A DNA stretch of 64,000 bases from Cylindrospermum sp. FACHB-282 (lineage in GTDB: Bacteria > Cyanobacteriota > Cyanobacteriia > Cyanobacteriales > Nostocaceae): the NCBI RefSeq assembly GCF_014697195.1, contig NZ_JACJRJ010000002.1, forward strand, positions 124,001 to 188,000, written 5' to 3'. Of this stretch, positions 37,228 to 46,203 are shown in pieces. Within the stretch, counting starts at the first letter, position 1; each line of letters opens with the position of its first letter. The position numbers were made by a program, and so were the translations under genes. Under the pieces are notes generated by a model. The model did no database searches. It worked only from the letters and a program-made list of their open reading frames with translations, and was not told the DNA's origin.

Positions 37228-38124
37228 ATGACTATAGCAAAACGGCGACTACCGCCATTTTTACGCTTTGCTGAAAATCCTAACCTTTCTCAGCGGTTGA
37301 TGCTAATTGGGTTAGGCATTACTTTCTTTTTCATCTTTCTGGCTTTCTTCTCTCCCGTCTTTCAAGCTTGGGGATGGCTGCAAAACCCCAAAGATTTCCT
37401 CTCTAACTCCGTTCACGAACCACCTTCAGCCAAACATTGGTTTGGTACGAGTCGCTTGGGCTATGATGTATTTTCCCGGACGGTGTTTGGCGCTCAAGCT
37501 GCGCTGCAAGTAGTGATTTTAGCAACAGCGCTGAGTATGCTGATTGGTGTGCCTTTGGGCATGGTGAGTGGCTATCTTGGCGGTAGGTTAGATAAGGTGT
37601 TGCTGTTTCTCATGGATAGCATCTACACCCTACCAGGCTTACTACTTTCGGTAACCCTGGCATTTGTCGTGGGGCGAGGAATATTCAATGCGGCGATCGC
37701 CATCAGCATTGCCTACATTCCCCAATATTATCGTGTTGTCCGCAACCACACAGTCAGCGTTAAAACCGAAGTGTTTATCGAAGCAGCCCAAGCAATGGGT
37801 GCCTCCACCTGGGTAGTGCTGTCTCGATATCTATTTTTTAACGTTATTCAAAGCGTACCCGTACTTTTCACCCTCAACGCCGCCGATGCAATTTTAGTTT
37901 TAGGCGGTTTAGGCTTTTTGGGACTAGGACTTCCCCAAGAAGTGCCAGAATGGGGACATGATTTAAAACAAGCCCTAGAAGCACTACCCACAGGCATTTG
38001 GTGGACTACCCTGTTTCCTGGATTAGGAATGACATTCATGGTTGTAGGGTTATCACTATTGGGTGAGGGGTTAAATGAATTTGTCAATCCCCGCTTACGG
38101 CGAGAAAATGGTGTCCGGAAATAG
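37228..38124 (+). CDS. ABC transporter permease, DppC/OppC/NikC type
   Basis: A 298-aa inner-membrane permease. An N-terminal OppC_N helix (LMLIGLGITFFFIFLAFFSPV) is followed by HWFGTSRLGYDVFSRTVFGAQ and five further helices. The ABC-interaction EAA-type loop is visible as IEAAQAMGASTWVVLSRYLFFN. It should pair with a second permease, an ATPase and a binding protein for peptides or nickel, but none of those is adjacent, as is common in cyanobacteria where these genes are scattered. It ends before a spacer with an AT-rich repeat. Confidence 0.92.
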   Translation: MTIAKRRLPPFLRFAENPNLSQRLMLIGLGITFFFIFLAFFSPVFQAWGWLQNPKDFLSNSVHEPPSAKHWFGTSRLGYDVFSRTVFGAQAALQVVILATALSMLIGVPLGMVSGYLGGRLDKVLLFLMDSIYTLPGLLLSVTLAFVVGRGIFNAAIAISIAYIPQYYRVVRNHTVSVKTEVFIEAAQAMGASTWVVLSRYLFFNVIQSVPVLFTLNAADAILVLGGLGFLGLGLPQEVPEWGHDLKQALEALPTGIWWTTLFPGLGMTFMVVGLSLLGEGLNEFVNPRLRRENGVRK

Positions 38125-38253
38125 TCTACTTCCTGTGGAAGAATGCAAAATTCAAAATTCAAAATTAATAATCCATTTTTTTGAACTTTGAATTGGCTCA
38201 AAAGAACGGTTTCATCGTCTAATATTTGTTGTATTTAATACAGAGAGATTTGA

Positions 38254-38412
38254 GTGAAAGATAACATTTCTTTAATTGCTGCTGCTGCTGGCGGGTTGAT
38301 GCTTTCTGTCGCCCTTTCTGGAATTTTAAGAGGTACACCGATCACTGCTTGGCATGATCCATCCAGTGTCAGTTCATACCCAGTAGCTAATTCGCGGATT
38401 ATTAGTAACTAG
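38254..38412 (+). CDS. Small membrane protein (52 aa), C-terminus shaped by an inserted element
   Basis: A GTG-started ORF, MKDNISLIAAAAGGLMLSVA then LSGILRGTPITAWHDPSS, ending RIISN. It has one N-terminal hydrophobic helix and a short polar tail. GAGAG lies upstream of the GTG. The stop codon TAG is formed by the first bases of the adjacent repeat element (38409-38576); before the insertion the frame would have continued a few codons. It is likely to be a real small protein because of its composition, but I do not recognise a family. Confidence 0.5.
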   Translation: MKDNISLIAAAAGGLMLSVALSGILRGTPITAWHDPSSVSSYPVANSRIISN

Positions 38413-38576
38413 AACTTACGCATTGACAAAAAACGACAAGTATGTTTTTCGGTTTTATTAATTGAAAGTCCTATAGATTGTGCGTTAGGGAACGCACACT
38501 ACGGGTAGGATGCGTCCCCTGACGCATCTAAAAAACCTGAAAAGAGGGTAAATTTGTCAAGGAAAGTAAGTCCTAG
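38409..38576. mobile_element. 168-bp MITE-like element with CTAGRACTTAC ends
   Basis: The left end CTAGAACTTACGCATTGACA and the right end, read on the other strand, CTAGGACTTACTTTCCTTGACA are inverted repeats. Inside are two perfect hairpins, GTGCGTTAGGGAACGCAC and GATGCGTCCCCTGACGCATC. TAA flanks both sides, compatible with a short TA/TAA target duplication as in IS630/mariner-type elements. No ORF. A related, partly inverted copy lies at 49051-49152. Confidence 0.65.
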
Positions 38577-38704
38577 TAAGGATAAATGAACCCACAGCAC
38601 ACAGAATTCATCTATTCGTGCATTGGGAATTGGGAATCAGAAAATTTTGCATCTGTGTGCTTTTGTGGTTTTATGTTTTAAAGAAAGATTTGAGATTGGC
38701 TATA

Positions 38705-39595
38705 GTGGATCAAGTAATTGGCATTGATTTAGGGGGAACAGCAATTAAGCTGGGGCGGTTTGCATTACTTGGCAGTTGCCTACAATCTTTAACTGTAGAA
38801 ACTCCCCAACCGGCGACACCAGAGGCTGTTGTGGCTGTGATGGTAGATGCGATAGCTCAAATTGACCCAGAAAATCAAACTCTCGCCATTGGTGTCGGTA
38901 CTCCTGGCCCCGCAGATGCAGCAGGAAGAATTGCCCAAGTCGCCATTAACTTATCAGGATGGCAAAATGTCCCATTGGCAGACTACTTAGAAGCTAAAAC
39001 TGGCAAACCTACCATTCTCGCTAATGATGCTAACTGCGCCGGGTTGGGAGAAGCTTGGTTAGGTGCCGGACGTCGCTTTCAACATCTCATTTTATTAACT
39101 TTGGGGACTGGGGTTGGTGGTGCGATTATTCTTGATGGTAAATTGTTTGTGGGACATCAAGGCGCTGCTGGAGAATTAGGTTTAATCACCTTAAATCCCC
39201 ATGGGCCAATGTGTAATAGCGGCAATCAAGGCTCTCTAGAACAGTATGCTTCAGTTACGGCAATTCGCCGCCGCACCGGCAAAGAACCAGCAGAATTAGG
39301 TACTCTTGCCCAAGGGGGAGATATTCATGCCTTGAATTTTTGGCAAGAATATGGTACAGATTTGGGTATTGGATTGTCTAGTTTAATTTATGTCTTGACA
39401 CCGCAAGCGATCATTATTGGTGGCGGTGTGAGTGCCAGTTTTGAGTTTTTCTTACCAGCGGTCATCACAGAAATTGAGAAGCGAGTTCTACCTACATCTC
39501 GCGTTGGGTTACAAATTTTGCCAGCAGAATTGGGCAACTCAGCGGGAATGGTGGGTGCAGCCAAGTTGGCATGGGAAAAATTAAAAGATGTCTGA
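38705..39595 (+). CDS. ROK family sugar kinase (glucokinase-like)
   Basis: A protein of about 296 aa using the GTG at 38705 (VDQVIGIDLGGTAIKLGRF); a TTG three codons upstream is possible, and the longer ORF start is unlikely. Phosphate-binding DLGGT and the catalytic NDANCAGLGEAWLGAG segment are intact, followed by LTLGTGVGGAIILDGKL and the GHQGAAGELG motif. The ROK zinc motif CxCGxxGC is degenerate here (MCNSGNQGSLE, one of three cysteines), so zinc is probably not bound. It would phosphorylate glucose or a related sugar with ATP or polyphosphate. The reading frame is otherwise standard for cyanobacteria. Confidence 0.85.
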   Translation: MDQVIGIDLGGTAIKLGRFALLGSCLQSLTVETPQPATPEAVVAVMVDAIAQIDPENQTLAIGVGTPGPADAAGRIAQVAINLSGWQNVPLADYLEAKTGKPTILANDANCAGLGEAWLGAGRRFQHLILLTLGTGVGGAIILDGKLFVGHQGAAGELGLITLNPHGPMCNSGNQGSLEQYASVTAIRRRTGKEPAELGTLAQGGDIHALNFWQEYGTDLGIGLSSLIYVLTPQAIIIGGGVSASFEFFLPAVITEIEKRVLPTSRVGLQILPAELGNSAGMVGAAKLAWEKLKDV

Positions 39596-39642
39596 TATCA
39601 TGTCCGTTTAATTCGTGACCAGTAATCATCCAGACATGATAT
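39595..39642 (+). terminator. Hairpin overlapping the ROK stop codon
   Basis: ATATCATGTC at 39595-39604 and GACATGATAT at 39633-39642 are perfect complements around a 28-nt loop. The stem begins on the last base of the stop codon. No T-run follows, so the terminator role is tentative. Confidence 0.4.
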
Positions 39643-39679
39643 GAGCTAATTGATAGCCCTCACCAATAACTCAGCGGAC

Positions 39680-40102
39680 TCAGGCTAAAGGATATCCTGT
39701 AGCCTGTAGAACATAATGCAAAACTTTTTGATATGATTCTGGATTATTTGTAGGGTTGATGATGATGGGAATAGTTACATCTGGCAACCAAAAAGTTATC
39801 CTGCCGTTTGCTTCATAACAAAAAGAACTGATACAGGTGAGGTTAATTACATATTCATTTCTATCGTAATTGATTTTTACCCAGTGGGAATTGTCTGATT
39901 CCAATCCTTCTACACTTTCTAGAAATTCTAGAATCTTTTGATAGTCTTGCAAGTTATTTTGCGGGCTAATCACGATTGGCATAGCGCTATCCGGTAACCA
40001 AAATGTAACTCTGCCGTTCTTTTCATAACAAAAAGTATTAATCCGGTCAAAATTAACTACATATTCCTTCCTCTCGTAAAGTAACTTTAACCAGTAAGCC
40101 AC
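39680..40102 (-). CDS. Protein made of two tandem homologous domains (140 aa)
   Basis: A 140-aa protein with a GTG start and GAGGG upstream. Residues about 3-63 and 73-133 are clear copies: YWLKLLYERKEYVVNFDRI / HWVKINYDRNEYVINLTCI, then FCYEKNGRVTFWLPDS / FCYEANGRITFWLPDV, PIVISPQNNLQDYQKIL / PIIINPTNNPESYQKVL. Each unit has alternating beta strands and a C-terminal helix. There is no signal or membrane segment. The duplication is internal and the copies are still about 60 percent alike by eye. I do not recognise the family; the function is unknown. Confidence 0.75.
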   Translation of the reverse strand: MAYWLKLLYERKEYVVNFDRINTFCYEKNGRVTFWLPDSAMPIVISPQNNLQDYQKILEFLESVEGLESDNSHWVKINYDRNEYVINLTCISSFCYEANGRITFWLPDVTIPIIINPTNNPESYQKVLHYVLQATGYPLA

Positions 40103-40268
40103 ACAATACCCTCAGAATTGACCAAATGTTATTTTTTCATAAAGCAATTTTACCCAGGAAGGGTCAACATTTGCTCAACTACTGAAGCAATTTGACATAC
40201 CTAATTTAGCAACAGCTTGTGAGACTAGAAGCCCCCGCCATACCTCCAAGAGGTTAGCGGTGGCAACT

Positions 40269-41930
<1,662 letters not shown>

Positions 41931-42180
41931 CTAAAAATACAACCCGTCTTTTGAGGGATGAAGTGTCAAGCATGAGGACGCCCTGAAAGTAGCTTTCCAT
42001 ACTGCTGCTGGAAAACCGATCAGTCCTTAGCCTAGGGCTGGGTGAATCTGCTCCACGAATGAATTTGCCGGAACGCCTCTGATTTATTTGCCGCTTGTTT
42101 TCATTCTTCATCCTTGATGCTTCAACCTTATTTGGTCATTGTGCCACAGTCATTCTTGTGAAATTTTCTGTGATTTTGCT

Positions 42181-44010
42181 GTGAAAAAACTTTTAGGATT
42201 AGTACTATTTAGCTGTCTTATCACCTCCTCGGTTGCATTGTCACAATCATCTCTTGTAATAGTTTTTCCTCCGCCAAACTACCAAACCAGTACGGAAAAA
42301 ATATTTTTTATTGGCACAGCACCACCAGATGGACAAGTTATCATCAATGGTAAGCCAATTAACCGCAGCAAAGCTGGTCATTTTTCCCCAAGTTTCCCCT
42401 TGCAGTTGGGGGAGAATCGCTTTACAGTGCGCCATCAAAATCAAGAAGTTCAGCTTCAGGTGACAAGACTGAACACTCAGCCTGAGCTACCACAGGGGTT
42501 AGGCTTCGCTAAGGATTCTCTGACTCCATCTGCTGATATTGCCAGACTACCAGGAGAATTAATTTGTTTTAGCGCTATTGCACCCCCTAAAGCCAGTGTC
42601 TCTGTTAAGCTGGCTAATCAAATTATTGCCCTTGCACCCCAACCACCACAGGCACAACTGCCAAATAATTTGGCTGCCCTTACGGGGCGAAATCAGCCTA
42701 CTGCCCAGTCTATCCCAGGAAAGTATGAGGGTTGCACTACCCTGCAAAAACCTGATCCTGATTCCTTCAGCCTAATTAACGGTAACAACATTATCTCCGG
42801 TGCTTTTGCCGCAGATACCAGCAAAGAAGTAGATTTGGGACAACCTCAGTTTCAGCTGACGCTCAATGGCAAAACTATCACTCAAGCAGGTTCTGGTAAA
42901 GTTAAAATCCTCTCACCCGCAGAGTTGACAGTTACTGAGGTGACTTCAGACTCAGGTGTTGCTCGCACTGGCCCGAGTACCGATCATTCTCGACTTACAC
43001 CCCTGCCTAAAGGAACAAGGGTAACAGTCACAGGAAAGGAAGGTGAATGGTTACGCCTAGATTATGGCGCTTGGATTAACAACAAAGAAACCCGCATTCT
43101 CCCTGGTGCAGTTCCCACCCGAACCGTAATTCGTAGTGTTGGATCTCGTCAACTCCCTGGTATCACAGAAATACTTTTCCCCCTACAAGTTCCTGTCCCG
43201 GTGAGAGTACAACAAGGCGATCGCTCTTTCACCCTCACTCTCTACAATACCACTGCTCAAACAGACACTATTCGCCTGGATGATAACCCCCTAATTTCTC
43301 GCCTAGATTGGCAACAGGTGGCTCCAGGACAAGTAGAATACACTCTTAATCTCAAAAATTCTCAACAGTGGGGATATAAGCTGCGGTACGACGGTACAAC
43401 CCTGGTGTTAGCTTTGCGTCATCCGCCTGCTATGGGACACAAAAGACGTCAGCCTTTAGCTGGTATTAAAATTTTACTCGATCCAGGACATGGGGGTAAA
43501 GAACCGGGTGCTAGTGGCCCAACGGGGTATTTAGAAAAAGATGTCAATTTAACTATTTCTAAATTACTGCGTGATGAGTTAGTGAAACAAGGGGCGACGG
43601 TGGTAATGACGCGGGAAGATGATAAAGAACTGTCCCTGGTAGAACGGCAGGCAATAATTAGTCAAGAACAACCTGCGATCGCACTTTCTATTCACCACAA
43701 CTCTCTACCCGATGATGGTGATGCCGAAAATACCAAGGGCTTCGGCAGTTTTTGGTACAATCCCCAAGCCCACAACCTAGCAATATTTTTGCATAACTAT
43801 GTAGTCAAAGACTTAGGCAAACCTTCCTACGGTGTGTTTTGGAATAACTTAGCCCTCACACGTCCCACCGCGGCACCATCGGTGTTGCTGGAATTGGGTT
43901 TTATGAGTAATCCTGATGAATTTGAGCAGGTGATGAACCCCCAAGAACAGCAGAAAATGGCCAAGACTCTAGCCGAGGGAATTACTGAATGGTTTAGAAG
44001 CGTGCGGTAG
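42181..44010 (+). CDS. N-acetylmuramoyl-L-alanine amidase (Amidase_3) with SH3-like domain
   Basis: A protein of about 609 aa from the GTG at 42181, giving a signal peptide KKLLGLVLFSCLITSSVALS. The long N-terminal region carries beta-rich modules, including an SH3-like segment (about residues 265-320: VARTGPSTDHSRLTPLPKGT, GEWLRLDYGAWI). The C-terminal zinc amidase (about 435-605) shows LLDPGHGGKEPG, the Glu in YLEKDVNLTIS, SIHHNS and LLELGFMSN, the complete zinc/catalytic set. It cuts the MurNAc-Ala bond in peptidoglycan. Filamentous cyanobacteria use amidases of this class for septum remodelling; which paralogue this is cannot be said. Confidence 0.92.
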   Translation: MKKLLGLVLFSCLITSSVALSQSSLVIVFPPPNYQTSTEKIFFIGTAPPDGQVIINGKPINRSKAGHFSPSFPLQLGENRFTVRHQNQEVQLQVTRLNTQPELPQGLGFAKDSLTPSADIARLPGELICFSAIAPPKASVSVKLANQIIALAPQPPQAQLPNNLAALTGRNQPTAQSIPGKYEGCTTLQKPDPDSFSLINGNNIISGAFAADTSKEVDLGQPQFQLTLNGKTITQAGSGKVKILSPAELTVTEVTSDSGVARTGPSTDHSRLTPLPKGTRVTVTGKEGEWLRLDYGAWINNKETRILPGAVPTRTVIRSVGSRQLPGITEILFPLQVPVPVRVQQGDRSFTLTLYNTTAQTDTIRLDDNPLISRLDWQQVAPGQVEYTLNLKNSQQWGYKLRYDGTTLVLALRHPPAMGHKRRQPLAGIKILLDPGHGGKEPGASGPTGYLEKDVNLTISKLLRDELVKQGATVVMTREDDKELSLVERQAIISQEQPAIALSIHHNSLPDDGDAENTKGFGSFWYNPQAHNLAIFLHNYVVKDLGKPSYGVFWNNLALTRPTAAPSVLLELGFMSNPDEFEQVMNPQEQQKMAKTLAEGITEWFRSVR

Positions 44011-44076
44011 CATTTGGGGATAAATTTTGGCGGATAAATGCAAAATTTTGCTAGAATTTACCCATCAGTGTTTAAC

Positions 44077-44226
44077 CAGGGCTGTTTCGTTCTAGAACCC
44101 TGAACTCAAGTTCAGGGCTAACAACTCCCATTCCGTTTTAACGGAATAGAAACTTCTTTTACTCGTCTTTAGACGAATGAGTGCTATTAGAATTCTAAGG
44201 TAGTTGTTGAAAATGAAATAGCCCTG
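44077..44226. mobile_element. 150-bp palindromic MITE-like element with 10-bp flanking repeat
   Basis: The ends CAGGGCTGTTTCGTT and (other strand) CAGGGCTATTTCATT are inverted repeats. The flanks AGTGTTTAAC (44067-44076) and AGTGTCTAAC (44227-44236) are direct repeats with one mismatch, as a target duplication would be. Inside are nested hairpins: CCCTGAACT/AGTTCAGGG, ATTCCGTT/AACGGAAT and ACTCGTC/GACGAATGAGT. There is no ORF. It lies between the amidase and TAXI genes. Confidence 0.75.
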
Positions 44227-44271
44227 AGTGTCTAACCGTAACTGCTCTCTAAGTCAGAATTAAAAATTGTT

Positions 44272-45621
44272 ATGACTCCTAACCTGTCGCTAAATGGATT
44301 TTTGAGTCGATACAATTTCATGACAAACCCGATATTACTCATTCCCTTACTATTGAGCTTTGGCTTAATAGTATTTTTAGGAGTACATATAGTTATTGAC
44401 ATCAACCAAGTACATTACTTGAACATTGCGGCAGGGTCAAAACAAAGTGAAAGTTATATATTAAGTCAAGTAATGGCTCAAGTAGTAGCCAAACATGAGC
44501 CAAAAATTCAACTCCGAGTCATTGAAACTAAAGGTTCTGAAGAAAATATTCAATTACTGGAAGAAAACAAGGTACAACTAGCTACAGCACAAGCTGATAT
44601 TCCCACTCTACCCTCAGCCCGACTAATCTGCAATTTGTTTTCAGACGCATTTCAGCTAATAGTCACAGAAAAATCTGGTATCCAGGAAGTTGCTGGAGTC
44701 AAAGGTAAACGAATTGCCTTACCTCCCCAAGGGGGTGGCCAATATAATTCATTTTGGGAGTTGGCAAAACATTACCGTCTGGTAGGGAATGAATTTACAC
44801 ACACAGCAATGTCAGAAGAACAAGCTGATCTTCTCTTTCGCAACCAGCAAATAGATGCAGTTTTTCGGGTTCGTCCCCCAGGTAATAAGTCAATTCAGCA
44901 ACTTGTCCAGAATAGCAACGGACGGTTAGTGGCAATTGATCAAGGTGCGGCAATGAAAATAACTCAGCCAGCCTTTGAACCAGCATTTATACCTAAAGGC
45001 GCTTATCAAGGAAATCCCCCCATTCCGGCGATCAATTTGCCTACAGTAACTTTGCAAAGAACTCTTTTGGCTTCTAAATTTGTTGATGCTGGTATCGTCC
45101 GACAAATAACTGCAATTTTGTATGATTATCGCCAGGAGTTGGCAAATTTGATGCCTTTAGCAGCAAATATCAGTCCTCCCAGTACAGTTAGTGGGACTGG
45201 TTTACCACTTCATCTAGGTGCGGCTGCTTATTATGACCGAGAAAAACCCAACTTTATTCAGGAAAATGCTGATTATTTTGGCTTAATTTTGACATTTGTG
45301 CTGTTATTAGGGTCTTGGCTTTGGCAGCTAAAAGTGCGATTTGAGAAATTGCAAAAAAATCGTGGTGATGACTTTAACCAAGATATTGTCAAGTTGATCA
45401 GAACAATTGAAAGCTGTCAAGATATTAATAAGCTAGAAAAAATTCGGATTGAATTGTTAGATGAGTTTGAGAAAGTTGTGGAAGCTTTGGACAAAGACAG
45501 AATTACACCAGAGTCATTCCAATCATTTACTTTTACATGGGAAGCGGGTATGTCAGCATTGCGCGATCGCAAACTGTGGTTAGCCAGAGAAACTTTAGCA
45601 CGTCAGCAACCTAAACCATAG
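44272..45621 (+). CDS. TAXI-type TRAP solute-binding protein, membrane anchored at both ends
   Basis: A 449-aa protein. An N-terminal anchor helix is at about residues 19-42. The TAXI solute-binding domain covers about 48-330 (LNIAAGSKQSESYIL, ENKVQLATAQADIP, VAGVKGKRIALPPQGGGQYN, PTVTLQRTLLAS). A second helix is at about 341-358 (YFGLILTFVLLLGSWLWQL), and a cytoplasmic coiled-coil tail of about 90 residues follows. TAXI proteins normally deliver substrates such as glutamate to a DctQM permease; no permease is adjacent. The added transmembrane helix and tail suggest signalling or a scaffold rather than simple uptake, which is an inference. Confidence 0.83.
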   Translation: MTPNLSLNGFLSRYNFMTNPILLIPLLLSFGLIVFLGVHIVIDINQVHYLNIAAGSKQSESYILSQVMAQVVAKHEPKIQLRVIETKGSEENIQLLEENKVQLATAQADIPTLPSARLICNLFSDAFQLIVTEKSGIQEVAGVKGKRIALPPQGGGQYNSFWELAKHYRLVGNEFTHTAMSEEQADLLFRNQQIDAVFRVRPPGNKSIQQLVQNSNGRLVAIDQGAAMKITQPAFEPAFIPKGAYQGNPPIPAINLPTVTLQRTLLASKFVDAGIVRQITAILYDYRQELANLMPLAANISPPSTVSGTGLPLHLGAAAYYDREKPNFIQENADYFGLILTFVLLLGSWLWQLKVRFEKLQKNRGDDFNQDIVKLIRTIESCQDINKLEKIRIELLDEFEKVVEALDKDRITPESFQSFTFTWEAGMSALRDRKLWLARETLARQQPKP

Positions 45622-45659
45622 TTTGTTAAGGTGTTCTGTAGAGCGATTGCTGCTAATTA

Positions 45660-46157
45660 TTACCACTTCTTATGCAAAATTGGCATAGTAAACAAACCCC
45701 AGGCTAAACCCGTAATCAAGCCAAAAGGCGTAACCAGATAATTATTAAAACTCCACAAACCAAAAACTTGCGCTGCTAATTCCACCGGATAAGCCATCAT
45801 CAAAACACTGGCAAAAGCTGCACCATTCCAACCGTATGGACTTAACCAATAAAAACCTTGACCACCAGTCACCCCATACAACAGACGAGTGATCAGCAAA
45901 CCCGTAACCGTCCCATAGCAGCGCATACAGACAGCCATGAGAAAGGGTGGTGCTAAATCCAAACCCATATCTGGTTGCGGACATACATGATTACCCATAA
46001 AGTAAATGATGTCCGCAATCCCCGGAAGCAAAAACACCCCAGACGCAGCAAGAAAGGGAGCAACAGGCGGGCCAAAAACCATACCCACCAATAAAAAATC
46101 AGCAATAAAACTCACCCAATTAACCCGCAACTCCTCACGCAAAATTACTCTTGTCAT
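45660..46157 (-). CDS. DUF2085 family membrane protein
   Basis: A 165-aa protein with four to five hydrophobic segments. The family signature is visible: NHVCPQPDMGLDLAPPFLMA and VCMRCYGTVTGLLI, a cysteine/histidine set typical of DUF2085. It is probably a plasma or thylakoid membrane protein. The cysteines could bind metal, though no function is known for the family. The ATG at 46155-46157 is clear. It follows agrE on the same strand with a 46-bp spacer containing a GCGTCTTTGCGCCTTTGCG repeat, so it could be the second gene of that transcript. Confidence 0.82.
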   Translation of the reverse strand: MTRVILREELRVNWVSFIADFLLVGMVFGPPVAPFLAASGVFLLPGIADIIYFMGNHVCPQPDMGLDLAPPFLMAVCMRCYGTVTGLLITRLLYGVTGGQGFYWLSPYGWNGAAFASVLMMAYPVELAAQVFGLWSFNNYLVTPFGLITGLAWGLFTMPILHKKW

Positions 46158-46203
46158 TCCCTTTCTTCCCTTCGCGTCTTTGCGCCTTTGCGTGATACCT
46201 TTC

